A DNA stretch of 64,000 nt from Nocardioides agri (GCF_013778305.1 NZ_JACEIC010000002.1:310001-374000), one strand, 5' to 3'; shown: positions 23,368-32,342, numbered from the stretch's first letter. Notes: generated from the letters alone by a model not told the origin. Program-made: numbers and translations.

Positions 23368-24707
23368 CAGATCACCGGCAGCATCCGGTCGCGCTCGTAC
23401 GCCGACACCTGGCCGCGGTAGTCGTCCCACTCCGCCCGCTTGTTGCGCAGGAAGAAGTCGAAGACGTGCTCGCCCAGGGTGTCGGCGAGGAGCTCGGAGC
23501 TCTCGGCGATGTTGATCGCGTCGTAGAGGCTGCGCGGCAGCTGCTCGATGCCCATCGCCTTGCGCTCCCGCTCGGTGAGCGACCAGACGTCGTCCTCGGC
23601 CTCGCGCGGCAGCTCGTAGCCCTCCTCGATGCCCTTCATGCCCGCCGCGAGCACCACGGCGTACGCGAGGTAGGGGTTGCAGGCGGCGTCGAGCGTGCGC
23701 AGCTCGATGCGCGTCGACTGGCCCTTGAGCGGCTTGTACATCGGCACGCGCACCATCGCGGAGCGGTTGTTGTGGCCCCAGCAGACGTACGACGGCGCCT
23801 CGGCGCCCCAGAGCATCCGCTTGTAGCTGTTGACCCACTGGTTGGTGACGCAGCTGATCTCGTTGGCGTGCTTGAGGATGCCGGCGATGAACTGGCGGCC
23901 GGTCTTGGAGAGCTGGTACTCCGCGCCCGCCTCGAAGAACGCGTTGTTGTCGCCCTCGAACAGCGAGACGTGCGTGTGCATGCCGGAGCCCGGGTGCTCG
24001 GTGTAGGGCTTGGGCATGAACGACGCCCACATGCCCTGGGTCAGCGCCACCTCCCGCACGACCGTGCGGAAGGTCATGATGTTGTCGGCGGTGGTCAGCG
24101 CGTCGGCGTACCGCAGGTCGATCTCCTGCTGGCCCGGGCCGCCCTCGTGGTGGCTGAACTCCACCGAGATGCCCATCGCCTCGAGCATCGAGATCGCCTC
24201 GCGGCGGAAGTCGGCGCCCATCGACTGCGCGGTGTGGTCGAAGAAGCCGCTGCGGTCGGCCGGCACCGGCGGGGAGCCGTCCTCGGGCACGTTCTTGAAG
24301 AGGTAGAACTCGATCTCGGGGTGCGTGTAGAACGTGAACCCCTTGTCGGCCGCCTTGCTCAGCGTGCGCTTGAGCACGTGCCGGGGGTCGGCGTACGACG
24401 GGGAGCCGTCGGGCATCGAGATGTCGCAGAACATCCGCGCCGTCGACGGCCCCTCGCCGCTGCGCCACGGCAGGATCTGGAACGTCGTCGGGTCCGGCTT
24501 GGCGAGCATGTCGGACTCGTAGACCCGCGCGAAGCCCTCGATCGAGGAGCCGTCGAACCCGATGCCCTCCGAGAACGCCTGCTCCAGCTCGGCCGGCGCC
24601 ACCGCCACCGACTTCAAGAACCCGAGCACGTCGGTGAACCAGAGCCGGACGAACCGGACGTCACGCTCCTCGAGAGCGCGGAGAACGAAGTCTTCCTGCT
24701 TGCCCAT
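23367..24707 (-). CDS. glnA2: Glutamine synthetase type I, GlnA2-like
   Basis: The 446-residue product aligns end to end with mycobacterial GlnA2: EERDVRFVRLWFTDVLGFLK, GIGFDGSSIEGFARV, THPEIEFYLF, EFSHHEGGPGQQEIDLRYAD, PGSGMHTHVSLFEGDNNAF and CNPYLAYAVVLAAG. It makes glutamine from glutamate, ammonia and ATP, or acts on a related substrate. The usual adenylylation motif NLYDLP is replaced by QLPRSLYDAI, so control by GlnE is uncertain although glnE is in the operon. It is the first gene of the four-gene run to 19374. Confidence 0.95.
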   Translation of the reverse strand: MGKQEDFVLRALEERDVRFVRLWFTDVLGFLKSVAVAPAELEQAFSEGIGFDGSSIEGFARVYESDMLAKPDPTTFQILPWRSGEGPSTARMFCDISMPDGSPSYADPRHVLKRTLSKAADKGFTFYTHPEIEFYLFKNVPEDGSPPVPADRSGFFDHTAQSMGADFRREAISMLEAMGISVEFSHHEGGPGQQEIDLRYADALTTADNIMTFRTVVREVALTQGMWASFMPKPYTEHPGSGMHTHVSLFEGDNNAFFEAGAEYQLSKTGRQFIAGILKHANEISCVTNQWVNSYKRMLWGAEAPSYVCWGHNNRSAMVRVPMYKPLKGQSTRIELRTLDAACNPYLAYAVVLAAGMKGIEEGYELPREAEDDVWSLTERERKAMGIEQLPRSLYDAINIAESSELLADTLGEHVFDFFLRNKRAEWDDYRGQVSAYERDRMLPVI

Positions 24708-24736
24708 GCCCGAAGACTAGAGGCTGCCGCCGCGGC

Positions 24737-25357
24737 TCAGGCGCGCGGTCCGCAGACGTTCACGTCCTGGCTGGCGAGCACGCCGCGGAAGGTACGGCGC
24801 ATCGGCTGGAGCCAGGACTGGGTCTCGGTGGCGAACGCGATGGTGCCGGCGACCGGGCCGTGCACGCCCTCGACGCGCACCTGGCGGACGGTGAGCGGGA
24901 TCGTGACGTCCCCGCGGCGCGTCCCCTCCCAGCAGGCCGAGGCCTTCCGCTCGTCGCGGGCGTCCGCGAAGGTGACCTCGTCGCCGACGTCGTGGCCGGC
25001 GTAGCGCCACGCCACGGTGGTCTCCGCGGCCAGCTGGCCGTCCCACGGCGTGCTGACCAGGACAGACAGGCCCCAGGTGCGGCTGGTGCGCACGGTCACG
25101 GTGGCCGTGCCGTCCTCGACCGTGGCGTCGGGGCCGTTCCAGGTGCGGACGCCGTACCTCGCGTCGTCGTCCCACCGGGACTGGACCAGCGAGAGCTCGC
25201 AGCCCTCGCAGTCGGGGACCTCGAAGGTGAGCGTGGTCGTCCTCGGCGCCGTCTGGCTGTCGGCCTCGGCGCTCGGGAGCGCCGCCGTGCCGGCGTAGAG
25301 GGCGGCGACCGCCGCGGTGAAGGCGAGGGCGGTGCGGAGCGTGCTGCGGGTGGTCAT
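24737..25357 (-). CDS. Secreted protein of unknown function
   Basis: The 206-residue protein begins with a signal peptide (STLRTALAFTAAVAALYAGT, cleavage near PSAEA). The mature part is beta-rich, with a CEGCE pair near residue 50 and further Cys near residues 142 and 203, so disulfides are likely outside the cell. No known domain was recognised. The ATG at 25357 fits the signal peptide. A GTACCC/GGGTAC element lies about 50 bases upstream. It stands alone between glnA2 and a GNAT gene. Confidence 0.72.
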   Translation of the reverse strand: MTTRSTLRTALAFTAAVAALYAGTAALPSAEADSQTAPRTTTLTFEVPDCEGCELSLVQSRWDDDARYGVRTWNGPDATVEDGTATVTVRTSRTWGLSVLVSTPWDGQLAAETTVAWRYAGHDVGDEVTFADARDERKASACWEGTRRGDVTIPLTVRQVRVEGVHGPVAGTIAFATETQSWLQPMRRTFRGVLASQDVNVCGPRA

Positions 25358-25442
25358 GTCACTGCTTTCTCGTTGCTCGTGAGTGGGGTGTGCAGTGGAG
25401 ACGCCCGTACCCCGCCCGCGGTTGCATCGAGCTCGCGGTGAT

Positions 25443-25922
25443 CTAGCCGCCCAGCGGGCGCTCGGCCCAGACCTGCTCCGGCCAGCCTGGCTGCTCCGCG
25501 GCCTCGCGGCGCACCTCGACGAACCCGTGCCGCGCGTAGACCGCGGCCGCGCGGTCGTTGCCCGCGGCGTACTCGATCGAGATCGCCCGGCGGTCCGCGG
25601 GCACGGCGTCGACGAGTCCGCGCAGCAGCGCGCCCCCGACGCCGGCGCCCTGCTGCGCAGGCAGCACGTAGAGCCGCCAGATCACGGGCACCTCGGGGCG
25701 GAGGTCGACGTTGGCGACGCCGACGACCTGGCCGTCGACCTCGGCGACGAGCGTCGTGGTCGTCCGGAGGCCCCGCTCCACCGCTGCCGGCGACCACCAC
25801 GAGGTGAGGCCGTGCTCGATGTAGTCGTCGCCGGCGAAGTCGTACGTCGCGGGCCAGGTCGCGTGCCCGATCGCCGTGATCGCGTCCACGTCGGCGACCG
25901 TGGCGGGGCGGACGTGGACCAT
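25443..25922 (-). CDS. GNAT-family N-acetyltransferase
   Basis: The 159-residue protein shows the GNAT fold: VRPATVADVDAITAIGHATW, the acetyl-CoA motif LYVLPAQQGAGVGGALLRGL and the VYARHGFVEV end. The substrate is unknown. The ATG at 25922 is preceded, nine bases upstream, by GAGTAC, one mismatch from the GGGTAC pattern seen in the first 17 kb. It is divergent from the small gene at 25986. Confidence 0.87.
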   Translation of the reverse strand: MVHVRPATVADVDAITAIGHATWPATYDFAGDDYIEHGLTSWWSPAAVERGLRTTTTLVAEVDGQVVGVANVDLRPEVPVIWRLYVLPAQQGAGVGGALLRGLVDAVPADRRAISIEYAAGNDRAAAVYARHGFVEVRREAAEQPGWPEQVWAERPLGG

Positions 25923-25985
25923 GCGGCGACAGTACTCATCGCGCGCCCGCGCCGTACTCTGATCCGAGACGACAGGAGGCAGACC

Positions 25986-26297
25986 ATGGTGGCGAGCAGA
26001 TCGGCTCGCGAGCGCAAGGCGGGTGCGGAGGCCGGCCCGCTGGCGACGGCGAAGATCGACCTCGACGCCCAGCAGCAGTTCGTCTACAAGATCGGCTGCA
26101 CCAGCTGCGTCACCAAGAACCAGAGCGCCTGGTCGACCTACCGCTCCGGCGACGACAACGGCTACCTCGCGGCGATGGACCGCTGGATCCTGCACCTGAC
26201 CGAGCGGCACGCCGGTGCCGAGGCGCCCTGCCTGGTCTACCTGCCCCAGGCCCAGCAGCGGCTCCAGGAGCGCCGCGAGGGCTTTCAGCCGTCGTAG
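25986..26297 (+). CDS. Small hypothetical protein
   Basis: The 103-residue hydrophilic protein has a basic N terminus (SRSARERKAGAEAG), then YKIGCTSCVTKNQSAWSTYR and a WILHLTERHAG helix. The CTSC pair and a later Cys could bind metal or form a disulfide. I do not recognise the family. ATG at 25986 has AGGAGG upstream, which supports the gene. The 3' end overlaps the convergent phosphatase-like gene by 13 bases. Confidence 0.72.
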   Translation: MVASRSARERKAGAEAGPLATAKIDLDAQQQFVYKIGCTSCVTKNQSAWSTYRSGDDNGYLAAMDRWILHLTERHAGAEAPCLVYLPQAQQRLQERREGFQPS

Positions 26298-26989
26298 CCG
26301 AGGTCCCAGTACGCCGCGGTCGCGTCGTCGGGCCCGTCGCCGAGGACGGCGCCGGTCCCCCGGCTGCGGATCAGCCCGAGCAGTCCGTCGTCGAGAGCGA
26401 CCCCGTTGCTGACGAGCGCGACGCCGGTCAGCGAGGCCAGCGGCACCGACCCGGTCACCGCCTCGACCGCGGCAGCGGGCTCGTCCTTGGCGATCCAGTA
26501 GCCGCCGGGCCGGTTGCGGCGGGCGCGGAACGCCGAGATCTGGTCGGCCAGCGTGTCGTGGGCGGCCAGCACCTCGGCCCGGACCGACACCTCGCGCGGG
26601 TCGGTCACGACGACCGGTGCGGCCGCGTCGAGGACGACGCAGACGTCGGCGAGCACCAGGTAGTCGAGCCGGTCGTCGACGGCGCGCACGACGGCGACGG
26701 CGGCCTGCGGGCTGCTGGGATCGGCCAGGTCGCAGGTGTCGTGGTGGAGAGCGGCGACCTCGGAGATGGACTCCGCGAGCAGCGCCGACAGGTCGGCAGA
26801 GCCGGGCAGGCGGGCGAGCAGCGTCGCTCCCAGGCGGTGGGCGAACCACGCGGTCCCATGCCTGCAGAGGTGCTCACTCCCCCGGATGCCCGCGCCGTCG
26901 AGCAGCACCACGGCTCCGGGCACGGCGCCGACGAAGTCCTCGTTGGACCGGCCGGGGTGGCCGGGGCGGGTGGCCATCGCGACGCGCAC
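26285..26989 (-). CDS. PP2C-like protein phosphatase domain protein
   Basis: The 234-residue product looks like a compact PP2C: NEDFVGAVPGAVVLLDGAG gives the first metal-binding Asp motif (usually DG-G/A), a middle VVRAVDDRLDYLVLADVCVV, and a late VALVSNGVALDD that resembles the second Asp motif. Some canonical Asp residues are replaced, so activity is doubtful. GTG at 26989 gives the full first strand. It ends the run before the paa operon, with 10 bases to paaE, but may be independent. Confidence 0.7.
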   Translation of the reverse strand: MRVAMATRPGHPGRSNEDFVGAVPGAVVLLDGAGIRGSEHLCRHGTAWFAHRLGATLLARLPGSADLSALLAESISEVAALHHDTCDLADPSSPQAAVAVVRAVDDRLDYLVLADVCVVLDAAAPVVVTDPREVSVRAEVLAAHDTLADQISAFRARRNRPGGYWIAKDEPAAAVEAVTGSVPLASLTGVALVSNGVALDDGLLGLIRSRGTGAVLGDGPDDATAAYWDLGYDG

Positions 26990-26999
26990 GGGGCCGACG

Positions 27000-28061
27000 C
27001 TAGCCGTCGTAGTCGAGCACGACCTCGTCGGAGGTCGGGTGCGACTGGCAGGTCAGCACGTAGCCGGCGTCGATCTCGTCCGGCTCCAGGGCGTAGTTGG
27101 TGTCCATGACCACGGTCCCGGAGACCAGGCGCGCGCGGCAGGTGCCGCACACCCCGCCCTTGCAGGCGAACGGCAGGTCCGAGCGGACCCGCAGCGCGGC
27201 GTCGAGGACGGGGACGTCGTCGGGGCGCAGCGACAGCGACGACGAGCGCCCGCCGAGCCGGATCGTGACCTCCGCGGCGCCGTCGGCCCCGGACGTGAGC
27301 GCGGCGACCGGCGCCCGCGGCACCGGGTCGGCGTGGAAGAGCTCCGCGTGCACGTGGCCGGCGGGGACGCCGAGGTCGGCGAGCGTCGCGCGCAGCTCGG
27401 CCAGCATCTGCTGCGGCCCGCAGAGGAACCACTGGTCGACGTCGCCGACCGGCACCAGCGCCCCGAGGATCGCGGTGAGCCGGGCGCCGTCCAGCCGGCC
27501 GGAGAGCAGCTCGACCTCCGAGGTCTCCCGGGAGAGCACGTGCACGATCTGCAGCCGGGCCGGGAAGCGGTCCTTGAGGTCGTGCACCTCGTCGAGGAAC
27601 ATCACCGACCGGTGGGTGCGGTTGGCGTAGACCAACGTGACCGTCGAGCCGGGCTCGCCCTCGAGCAGCGCGCTGATGATCGACAGGACCGGGGTGATGC
27701 CCGACCCCGCCGCGACCGCGACGTAGGAGCGGGCCGCGCTCGGGTCGACGGCCACCGTGAAGCGGCCGGCCGGGGTCATCACCTCAAGCTCGTCGCCGAC
27801 CCGCAGCCGGTCGACGACGCCCTCGGAGAACGCACCACCCGGCAGGCGCTTCACGCCGATCCGCAGCCGCCCCGACGAGGGCGGCGTGCAGATCGAGTAG
27901 GACCGGCGAACGTCGTCGCCGCCCCGGATGTTGAGGTGCTGACCAGGCAGCCAGGCGAAGTCGTCGGACAGCTCGGCGGGCACCTCGAAGGTCAGCGCGA
28001 CCGAGTCGTCGGTCAGCTCGTCGATCGCTGCGACCCGCAGCGGATGGAAGGTCGCCGACAC
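27000..28061 (-). CDS. paaE: Phenylacetyl-CoA epoxidase reductase subunit PaaE
   Basis: The 353-residue product has an FAD/NAD(P) ferredoxin-reductase module (RRSYSICTPPSSGRLRIGVK; AGSGITPVLSIISALL; FLCGPQQML) followed by a plant-type 2Fe-2S domain with ligands in CKGGVCGTCRA and a later LTCQS. PaaE passes electrons from NADPH to the PaaAC di-iron centre for ring epoxidation of phenylacetyl-CoA. It is the last gene of the paaABCDE operon, starting one base after paaD. Confidence 0.96.
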   Translation of the reverse strand: MSATFHPLRVAAIDELTDDSVALTFEVPAELSDDFAWLPGQHLNIRGGDDVRRSYSICTPPSSGRLRIGVKRLPGGAFSEGVVDRLRVGDELEVMTPAGRFTVAVDPSAARSYVAVAAGSGITPVLSIISALLEGEPGSTVTLVYANRTHRSVMFLDEVHDLKDRFPARLQIVHVLSRETSEVELLSGRLDGARLTAILGALVPVGDVDQWFLCGPQQMLAELRATLADLGVPAGHVHAELFHADPVPRAPVAALTSGADGAAEVTIRLGGRSSSLSLRPDDVPVLDAALRVRSDLPFACKGGVCGTCRARLVSGTVVMDTNYALEPDEIDAGYVLTCQSHPTSDEVVLDYDG

Positions 28062-28062
28062 G

Positions 28063-28539
28063 TCACAGGGCCTTGAAGTGGTCGAAGGGCTCGCGGCACG
28101 AGCGGCACACCCACAGCGACTTGCACGCCGTCGACCCGAAGCGGCTGGACTCGCGCGTGTCGAGCGACCCGCACTGCGGGCACCGCACCGACAGCTGCAG
28201 CGCGACGGGGCCGGGCGGGGCCACGCCGTACGCCGCGAGCTTGGCCTTCGCCTCCTCGGTCATCCAGTCCGTGGTCCAGGCCGGTGACAGCACGAACTCG
28301 ACGTCGACGTGCTGGTAGCCGGCCGCCGTCAGCGCGTCGACCAGGTCGTGGGAGATCGTCTCCATCGCGGGGCAGCCGGAGTAGGTCGGCGTGACCTGCA
28401 CGTGCACCCGGCCCTGGTCGTCCTCGGTGACGTCGCGCAGGATGCCCAGGTCGGCGATCGTCACCACCGGCAGCTCGGGGTCGGGCACGTCGGCGGCGAT
28501 CTTCCAGGCGGCGCCCCGGATGGCGGAGCCGGTCACCAC
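28063..28539 (-). CDS. paaD: Phenylacetyl-CoA epoxidase assembly subunit PaaD
   Basis: The 158-residue product has the MIP18/DUF59 fold (VPDPELPVVTIADLGILRDV; TYSGCPAMETI) and a C-terminal zinc-ribbon-like set of cysteines (VRCPQCGS and CKSLWVCRSCREPFDHFKAL). PaaD is needed for maturation of the epoxidase, probably in iron-sulfur or di-iron assembly. The start overlaps the end of paaC by seven bases. Confidence 0.95.
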   Translation of the reverse strand: MVTGSAIRGAAWKIAADVPDPELPVVTIADLGILRDVTEDDQGRVHVQVTPTYSGCPAMETISHDLVDALTAAGYQHVDVEFVLSPAWTTDWMTEEAKAKLAAYGVAPPGPVALQLSVRCPQCGSLDTRESSRFGSTACKSLWVCRSCREPFDHFKAL

Positions 28540-29291
28540 GTCGCCCCCGGGTGCGAGCGATGCAGGTGCTGCATCTCGGCCAGCAGGTGGCCGAGGTGCT
28601 CGGTGTGCAGCCCGCGCCGGCCGCCCCCGACGGTGGGCGCGACGTCAGGCACCTCGAGGGTCGCCTCGCGGACCACCGCGGCGACCCGGCCGAGGACCGC
28701 GTCGCGCAGCGACGCCGGGTCGACGAGCGCGCCCTCGACGGGGGTGAAGAGCTCGTCAACGTAGGGCCACTCGGCGTCGAGCGCAGCCTGCATCCGCTCG
28801 TGCGAGACCTCGGTGCCGTCGCCGAGGCGCAGCGTCCAGAGCCGGGCGTGGTCGAGGTGGTAGGCGACCTCCTTGACCGCCTTGCCGGCGACGCCCGCGA
28901 GCGTGGCGTCGGAGGACGCCGCGAGCGCGGCGTAGAGCTCGGCCTGGTAGGTCGCGAAGACGAGCAGCCGGGCGATCGTCACGCCGAAGTCGGTCTGCGG
29001 GCGCTCGACCAGCCAGACGTTGCGGAACTCGCGGTCGTCACGCAGGTAGGCCAGGTCGTCCTCGGTGCGTCCCGCCCCCTCCAGCGCTCCGGCGTACGTC
29101 AGCAGCGTGCGCGCCTGGCCGAGCTGGTCGAGCCCGATGTTGGCGAGGGCCAGGTCCTCCTCGAGCTCGGGCGCGCGGCTGATCCACCAGCTCATCCGCT
29201 GCGCGGAGACGAGCGCGTCGTCGGCGAGCCCGAGGACGTAGTCGGAGGAGAAAGGAAGCGGGGGCGTCGAAGAACCCGGTGGGGTGATCAC
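28533..29291 (-). CDS. paaC: Phenylacetyl-CoA epoxidase structural subunit PaaC
   Basis: The 252-residue helical protein has the PaaC pattern: YVLGLADDALVSAQRMSWWI, EEDLALANIGLDQLGQARTL, FATYQAELYAAL and KEVAYHLDHARLWTLRLGDG. PaaC is a ferritin-like partner that supports the catalytic PaaA subunit. The start overlaps the paaB stop by four bases. Confidence 0.95.
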   Translation of the reverse strand: MITPPGSSTPPLPFSSDYVLGLADDALVSAQRMSWWISRAPELEEDLALANIGLDQLGQARTLLTYAGALEGAGRTEDDLAYLRDDREFRNVWLVERPQTDFGVTIARLLVFATYQAELYAALAASSDATLAGVAGKAVKEVAYHLDHARLWTLRLGDGTEVSHERMQAALDAEWPYVDELFTPVEGALVDPASLRDAVLGRVAAVVREATLEVPDVAPTVGGGRRGLHTEHLGHLLAEMQHLHRSHPGATW

Positions 29292-29572
29292 AGGTGCTCG
29301 ACCCCTTCGGGGACGTCGTAGAACGTGGGGTGGCGGTAGACCTTGTCGTCGGCCGGGTCGAAGAACGCCTCCCGCTCCCCCGGGTCGGACGCGACGATCT
29401 CCGCGGACGGCACCACCCAGAGCGAGACGCCCTCCTGGCGGCGGGTGTAGACGTCGCGGGCGTTGCGCAGCGCCATCTCGGCGTCCGGGGCGTGCAGCGA
29501 GCCGACGTGGGTGTGCGAGAGCCCGCGGCGCGAGCGCACGAACACCTCCCAGAGCGGCCAGCCGCGGCTCAT
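29288..29572 (-). CDS. paaB: Phenylacetyl-CoA epoxidase subunit PaaB
   Basis: The 94-residue product, [20 protein letters not shown] with [20 protein letters not shown], is a typical small PaaB that holds the PaaAC heterodimers together. The start overlaps the paaA stop by four bases and its stop overlaps the paaC start. Confidence 0.95.
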   Translation of the reverse strand: MSRGWPLWEVFVRSRRGLSHTHVGSLHAPDAEMALRNARDVYTRRQEGVSLWVVPSAEIVASDPGEREAFFDPADDKVYRHPTFYDVPEGVEHL

Positions 29573-30552
29573 GCGGCCCCCTCCGTGCGGGCGACCTGCT
29601 TGGCGGCGTAGGCGTCGGCGGCCTCGCGCACCCAGGCGCCGTCCTCGTGCGCCGCGACCCGGTGGGCCATGCGGTCGCGGTTGCATGGCCCGTTGCCCTT
29701 GATCACCTCGAAGAGCTCCGTGAAGTCGACGGTGCCGAAGTCGTAGTGGCCGCGCTCCTCGTTCCACCGGATCTCCGGGTCGGGCAGCGTCAGCCCGAGC
29801 ACCTCGGCCTGCGGCACGGTCATGTCGACGAACCGCTGGCGCAGGTCGTCGTTGGAGAAGCGCTTGATCCCCCAGGCCATCGACTGCGCGGAGTTGGGCG
29901 AGTCGTCGTCGGGCGGGCCGAACATCATCAGCGACGGCCACCAGTAGCGGTCGACCGCGTCCTGGGCCATCGCCTTCTGCGCGGGCGTCCCGTGGGACAG
30001 CGTGTGCAGGATCTCGAAGCCCTGCCGCTGGTGGAACGACTCCTCCTTGCAGACCCGCACCATCGCGCGGGCGTAGGGCCCGTAGGAGCAGCGGCACAGC
30101 GGCACCTGGTTGACGATCGCGGCGCCGTCGACCAGCCAGCCGATCGCGCCGACGTCGGCCCACGACAGGGTCGGGTAGTTGAAGATCGAGGAGTACTTCT
30201 GCCGGCCGGTGTGCAGCTGGTCGAGCAGGTCCGCGCGGTCGACGCCCAGCGTCTCGGCGGCGGCGTAGAGGTAGAGCCCGTGGCCGGCCTCGTCCTGCAC
30301 CTTCGCCATCAGGATCGCCTTGCGGCGCAGCGACGGCGCCCGGCTGATCCAGTTGCCCTCCGGCTGCATGCCGATGATCTCGGAGTGGGCGTGCTGCGCG
30401 ATCTGCCGCACCAGCGTGCGCCGGTAGCCCTCGGGCATCGGGTCGCGCGGCTCCACGCGCCCGTCGTCGGCGAGCAGCGCCGCGAAGGCCTCGTCGGTGA
30501 GTTCTGGTGCTCGCTCGGGGGCGCCGAAGTCGTTGCCGTACACGTGGGGCAC
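29569..30552 (-). CDS. paaA: Phenylacetyl-CoA epoxidase catalytic subunit PaaA
   Basis: The 327-residue product carries the di-iron ligand motifs of Paa[21 protein letters not shown] (ExxH), [14 protein letters not shown] (ExxH) and surrounding helices. It catalyses O2-dependent epoxidation of phenylacetyl-CoA, opening the aerobic phenylacetate pathway. GTG at 30552 gives the expected VPHVYG-like start. It is first in the operon; an inverted repeat lies 13 bases upstream. No paaK, paaG, paaZ or regulator gene is within the window. Confidence 0.96.
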   Translation of the reverse strand: MPHVYGNDFGAPERAPELTDEAFAALLADDGRVEPRDPMPEGYRRTLVRQIAQHAHSEIIGMQPEGNWISRAPSLRRKAILMAKVQDEAGHGLYLYAAAETLGVDRADLLDQLHTGRQKYSSIFNYPTLSWADVGAIGWLVDGAAIVNQVPLCRCSYGPYARAMVRVCKEESFHQRQGFEILHTLSHGTPAQKAMAQDAVDRYWWPSLMMFGPPDDDSPNSAQSMAWGIKRFSNDDLRQRFVDMTVPQAEVLGLTLPDPEIRWNEERGHYDFGTVDFTELFEVIKGNGPCNRDRMAHRVAAHEDGAWVREAADAYAAKQVARTEGAA

Positions 30553-30564
30553 GCTACCACGATC

Positions 30565-30603
30565 TGTTACAGGATCGATCCGGACGAACGCCGTTCTGTA
30601 ACA
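30565..30603. promoter_or_regulatory. Inverted repeat in the paaA / GNAT divergent promoter
   Basis: TGTTACAG (30565-30572) and CTGTAACA (30596-30603) form a perfect 8-bp inverted repeat with centres 31 bases apart, about three helical turns. It lies between paaA and the divergent GNAT gene. It is a candidate operator for a repressor of the paa operon. Confidence 0.55.
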
Positions 30604-30629
30604 CCGCGGGAGGCTGACAGGATGGCCGC

Positions 30630-31175
30630 ATGAGCAGCCCCACCGCCGACGTCTCGGTGCGCGTCGCCTGGGCCGACGACGCGCCCGCCATCGCCGAGCT
30701 CCAGCTGCGCACCTGGCGCACGACGTACGCCGAGCTCGTGCCGGCCGACGCGCTGCCGACCGACGTCGACGCCGCGGCCGAGAGCTGGCACGCCGCGCTG
30801 ACCAGGCCCGGCGACGCCCGCAACCGGGTGCTGGTCGCGCTCGAGCGCAACCGCGTGGTCGGCTTCGCGATCACCTCCCCCGCGTCCGACCCCGACTGCG
30901 ACCCCGTCGCCGACGCCGAGCTCGCCGAGCTGACCGTCGATCCCGGCGAGCGGGGCAAGGGACACGGCTCGCGGCTCCTGCAGGCCGGCGTCGAGACCAT
31001 GCAGGCCGATCGCTTCACGCGCGCGGTGCTCTGGGCGGTCGCCACCGACGACGCGTTGCGCGCGTTCCTCACCGGCGCCGGCTGGGCCGCGGACGGTGCG
31101 CACCGCGAGCTCGACCTCGACGGCGAGGGCAGCGTCCTGGTCAAGCAGGTCAGGCTGCACACCGCGATCGCTTGA
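30630..31175 (+). CDS. GNAT-family N-acetyltransferase
   Basis: The 181-residue protein has [20 protein letters not shown], the acetyl-CoA loop [20 protein letters not shown] and a C-terminal [18 protein letters not shown], typical of GNAT enzymes. The substrate is unknown. The ATG at 30630 is six bases after CAGGAT, consistent with a leaderless transcript. It is divergent from paaA. Confidence 0.88.
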   Translation: MSSPTADVSVRVAWADDAPAIAELQLRTWRTTYAELVPADALPTDVDAAAESWHAALTRPGDARNRVLVALERNRVVGFAITSPASDPDCDPVADAELAELTVDPGERGKGHGSRLLQAGVETMQADRFTRAVLWAVATDDALRAFLTGAGWAADGAHRELDLDGEGSVLVKQVRLHTAIA

Positions 31176-31205
31176 TTTCCTGCGATCCGGAGTCAGGATG
31201 GTCTC

Positions 31206-31322
31206 GTGTTCGGACCGCTGCCCCGGCTCCACCGCATGGTCGTCAGGATCGCCGCTCTGCTCGCCGGCCTGATCGCCGGCCTCTGGGTGGTCGAGGCCGC
31301 GGCGGCGCCGCTCGGTCGCTGA
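31206..31322 (+). CDS. Possible 38-residue single-pass membrane protein
   Basis: A short GTG-started frame encodes VFGPLPRLHRMVVRIAALLA followed by a continuing hydrophobic helix to about residue 33 and ends at TGA 31322. One transmembrane helix with positive residues before it is plausible. CAGGAT lies six bases before GTG, the same arrangement as the upstream GNAT gene, which supports a leaderless gene. No homologue is recognised. Confidence 0.4.
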   Translation: MFGPLPRLHRMVVRIAALLAGLIAGLWVVEAAAAPLGR

Positions 31323-31356
31323 GCCGGTCTCTGAGCCGGCCGCTACTCTCTGAGCG

Positions 31357-32046
31357 ATGACCGACGCGCCCCTGGACCGCAGCGAGCGCGCCGCGATCAT
31401 CCGCGACAGCCTCGGCGTGGGCATCGCCACCGGCGCGTACGGCGTCAGCTTCGGCGCCGTCTCGGTGTCGGCCGGCCTCTCGGTCGCCCAGACCTGCGCG
31501 CTGTCGTTGCTGGTCTTCACCGGCGCGAGCCAGTTCGCCCTCGTCGGCGTGGTCGCCGCCGGCGGCGCGCCGCTCTCCGGGGCGCTCACCGCACTGCTGC
31601 TCGGCACCCGCAACACCCTCTACGGCCTGCGGATGGCGCCGCTGCTGCGGTTCACCGGCTGGCGCAGGATCGGCGCCGCGCAGGTGCTCATCGACGAGTC
31701 GACGGCCATGGGCGTGACCCGTGAGACGACCGCCGCCGCGCGACTCGGCTTCCTCACCACCGGCGTCTCGATCTTCGTGCTCTGGAACCTCTTCACGGCC
31801 GTCGGCGCCGTCGCCGGCAACGAGATCGGCGATCCGCGCACCTACGGGCTCGACGCGGCGGTCGGCGCGGCCTTCCTCGCGCTGCTGTGGCCGCGGCTCC
31901 GGAGCCGGCGCAACCAGCTGGTCGCGGCGGCGGCCGCGGTGGTCGCGCTGGCGACCGTGCCGATCGTGCCCGCCGGCGTACCCGTGCTCGCGGCCGCCGC
32001 CGTCGCGCTGCTGGCGGGCGTCCTCACGACGGGTGAGAGCCCATGA
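31357..32046 (+). CDS. azlC: AzlC-family branched-chain amino acid exporter subunit
   Basis: The 229-residue membrane protein has the AzlC pattern: GVGIATGAYGVSFGAVSVSA, LLVFTGASQFALVGV and LLGTRNTLYGLRMAPLLR, with six or seven hydrophobic helices. With AzlD it exports branched-chain amino acids or analogues. The ATG at 31357 has TACTCT seven bases upstream, suggesting a leaderless start. azlD overlaps its stop by four bases. Confidence 0.92.
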   Translation: MTDAPLDRSERAAIIRDSLGVGIATGAYGVSFGAVSVSAGLSVAQTCALSLLVFTGASQFALVGVVAAGGAPLSGALTALLLGTRNTLYGLRMAPLLRFTGWRRIGAAQVLIDESTAMGVTRETTAAARLGFLTTGVSIFVLWNLFTAVGAVAGNEIGDPRTYGLDAAVGAAFLALLWPRLRSRRNQLVAAAAAVVALATVPIVPAGVPVLAAAAVALLAGVLTTGESP

Positions 32047-32342
32047 TGTGGTGGGCGGTGCTCGGGGCCGCGGTCGGCTGCTACCTGCTCAAGCTGGCGG
32101 GCCTGTCGGTGCCGCCGCGCGTGCTCGAGCGGCCCGTCATCGCGCGGGTCGCCGACCTGATCCCCGTCGCGCTGCTCGCCGCGCTGATCGCGGTCCAGGT
32201 CTTCGCCAGCGGCCACGACCTCGTCGTCGACGCCCGCGCGCTCGGGCTGGGCGTCGCGGTCGTGCTGCTGCTGCTGCGCGCGCCGTTCCTCGTCGTGGTC
32301 TTCGGCGCGGCGCTCGCCGCCGCCCTGGTGCGGCTGGCATGA
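32043..32342 (+). CDS. azlD: AzlD-family small exporter subunit
   Basis: The 99-residue protein has three or four hydrophobic helices: WWAVLGAAVGCYLLKLAGLS, ADLIPVALLAALIAVQVF and a final VVVFGAALAAALVRLA. This is the size and pattern of AzlD, the obligate small partner of AzlC. ATG overlaps the azlC stop by four bases. A strong hairpin follows directly. Confidence 0.92.
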   Translation: MMWWAVLGAAVGCYLLKLAGLSVPPRVLERPVIARVADLIPVALLAALIAVQVFASGHDLVVDARALGLGVAVVLLLLRAPFLVVVFGAALAAALVRLA

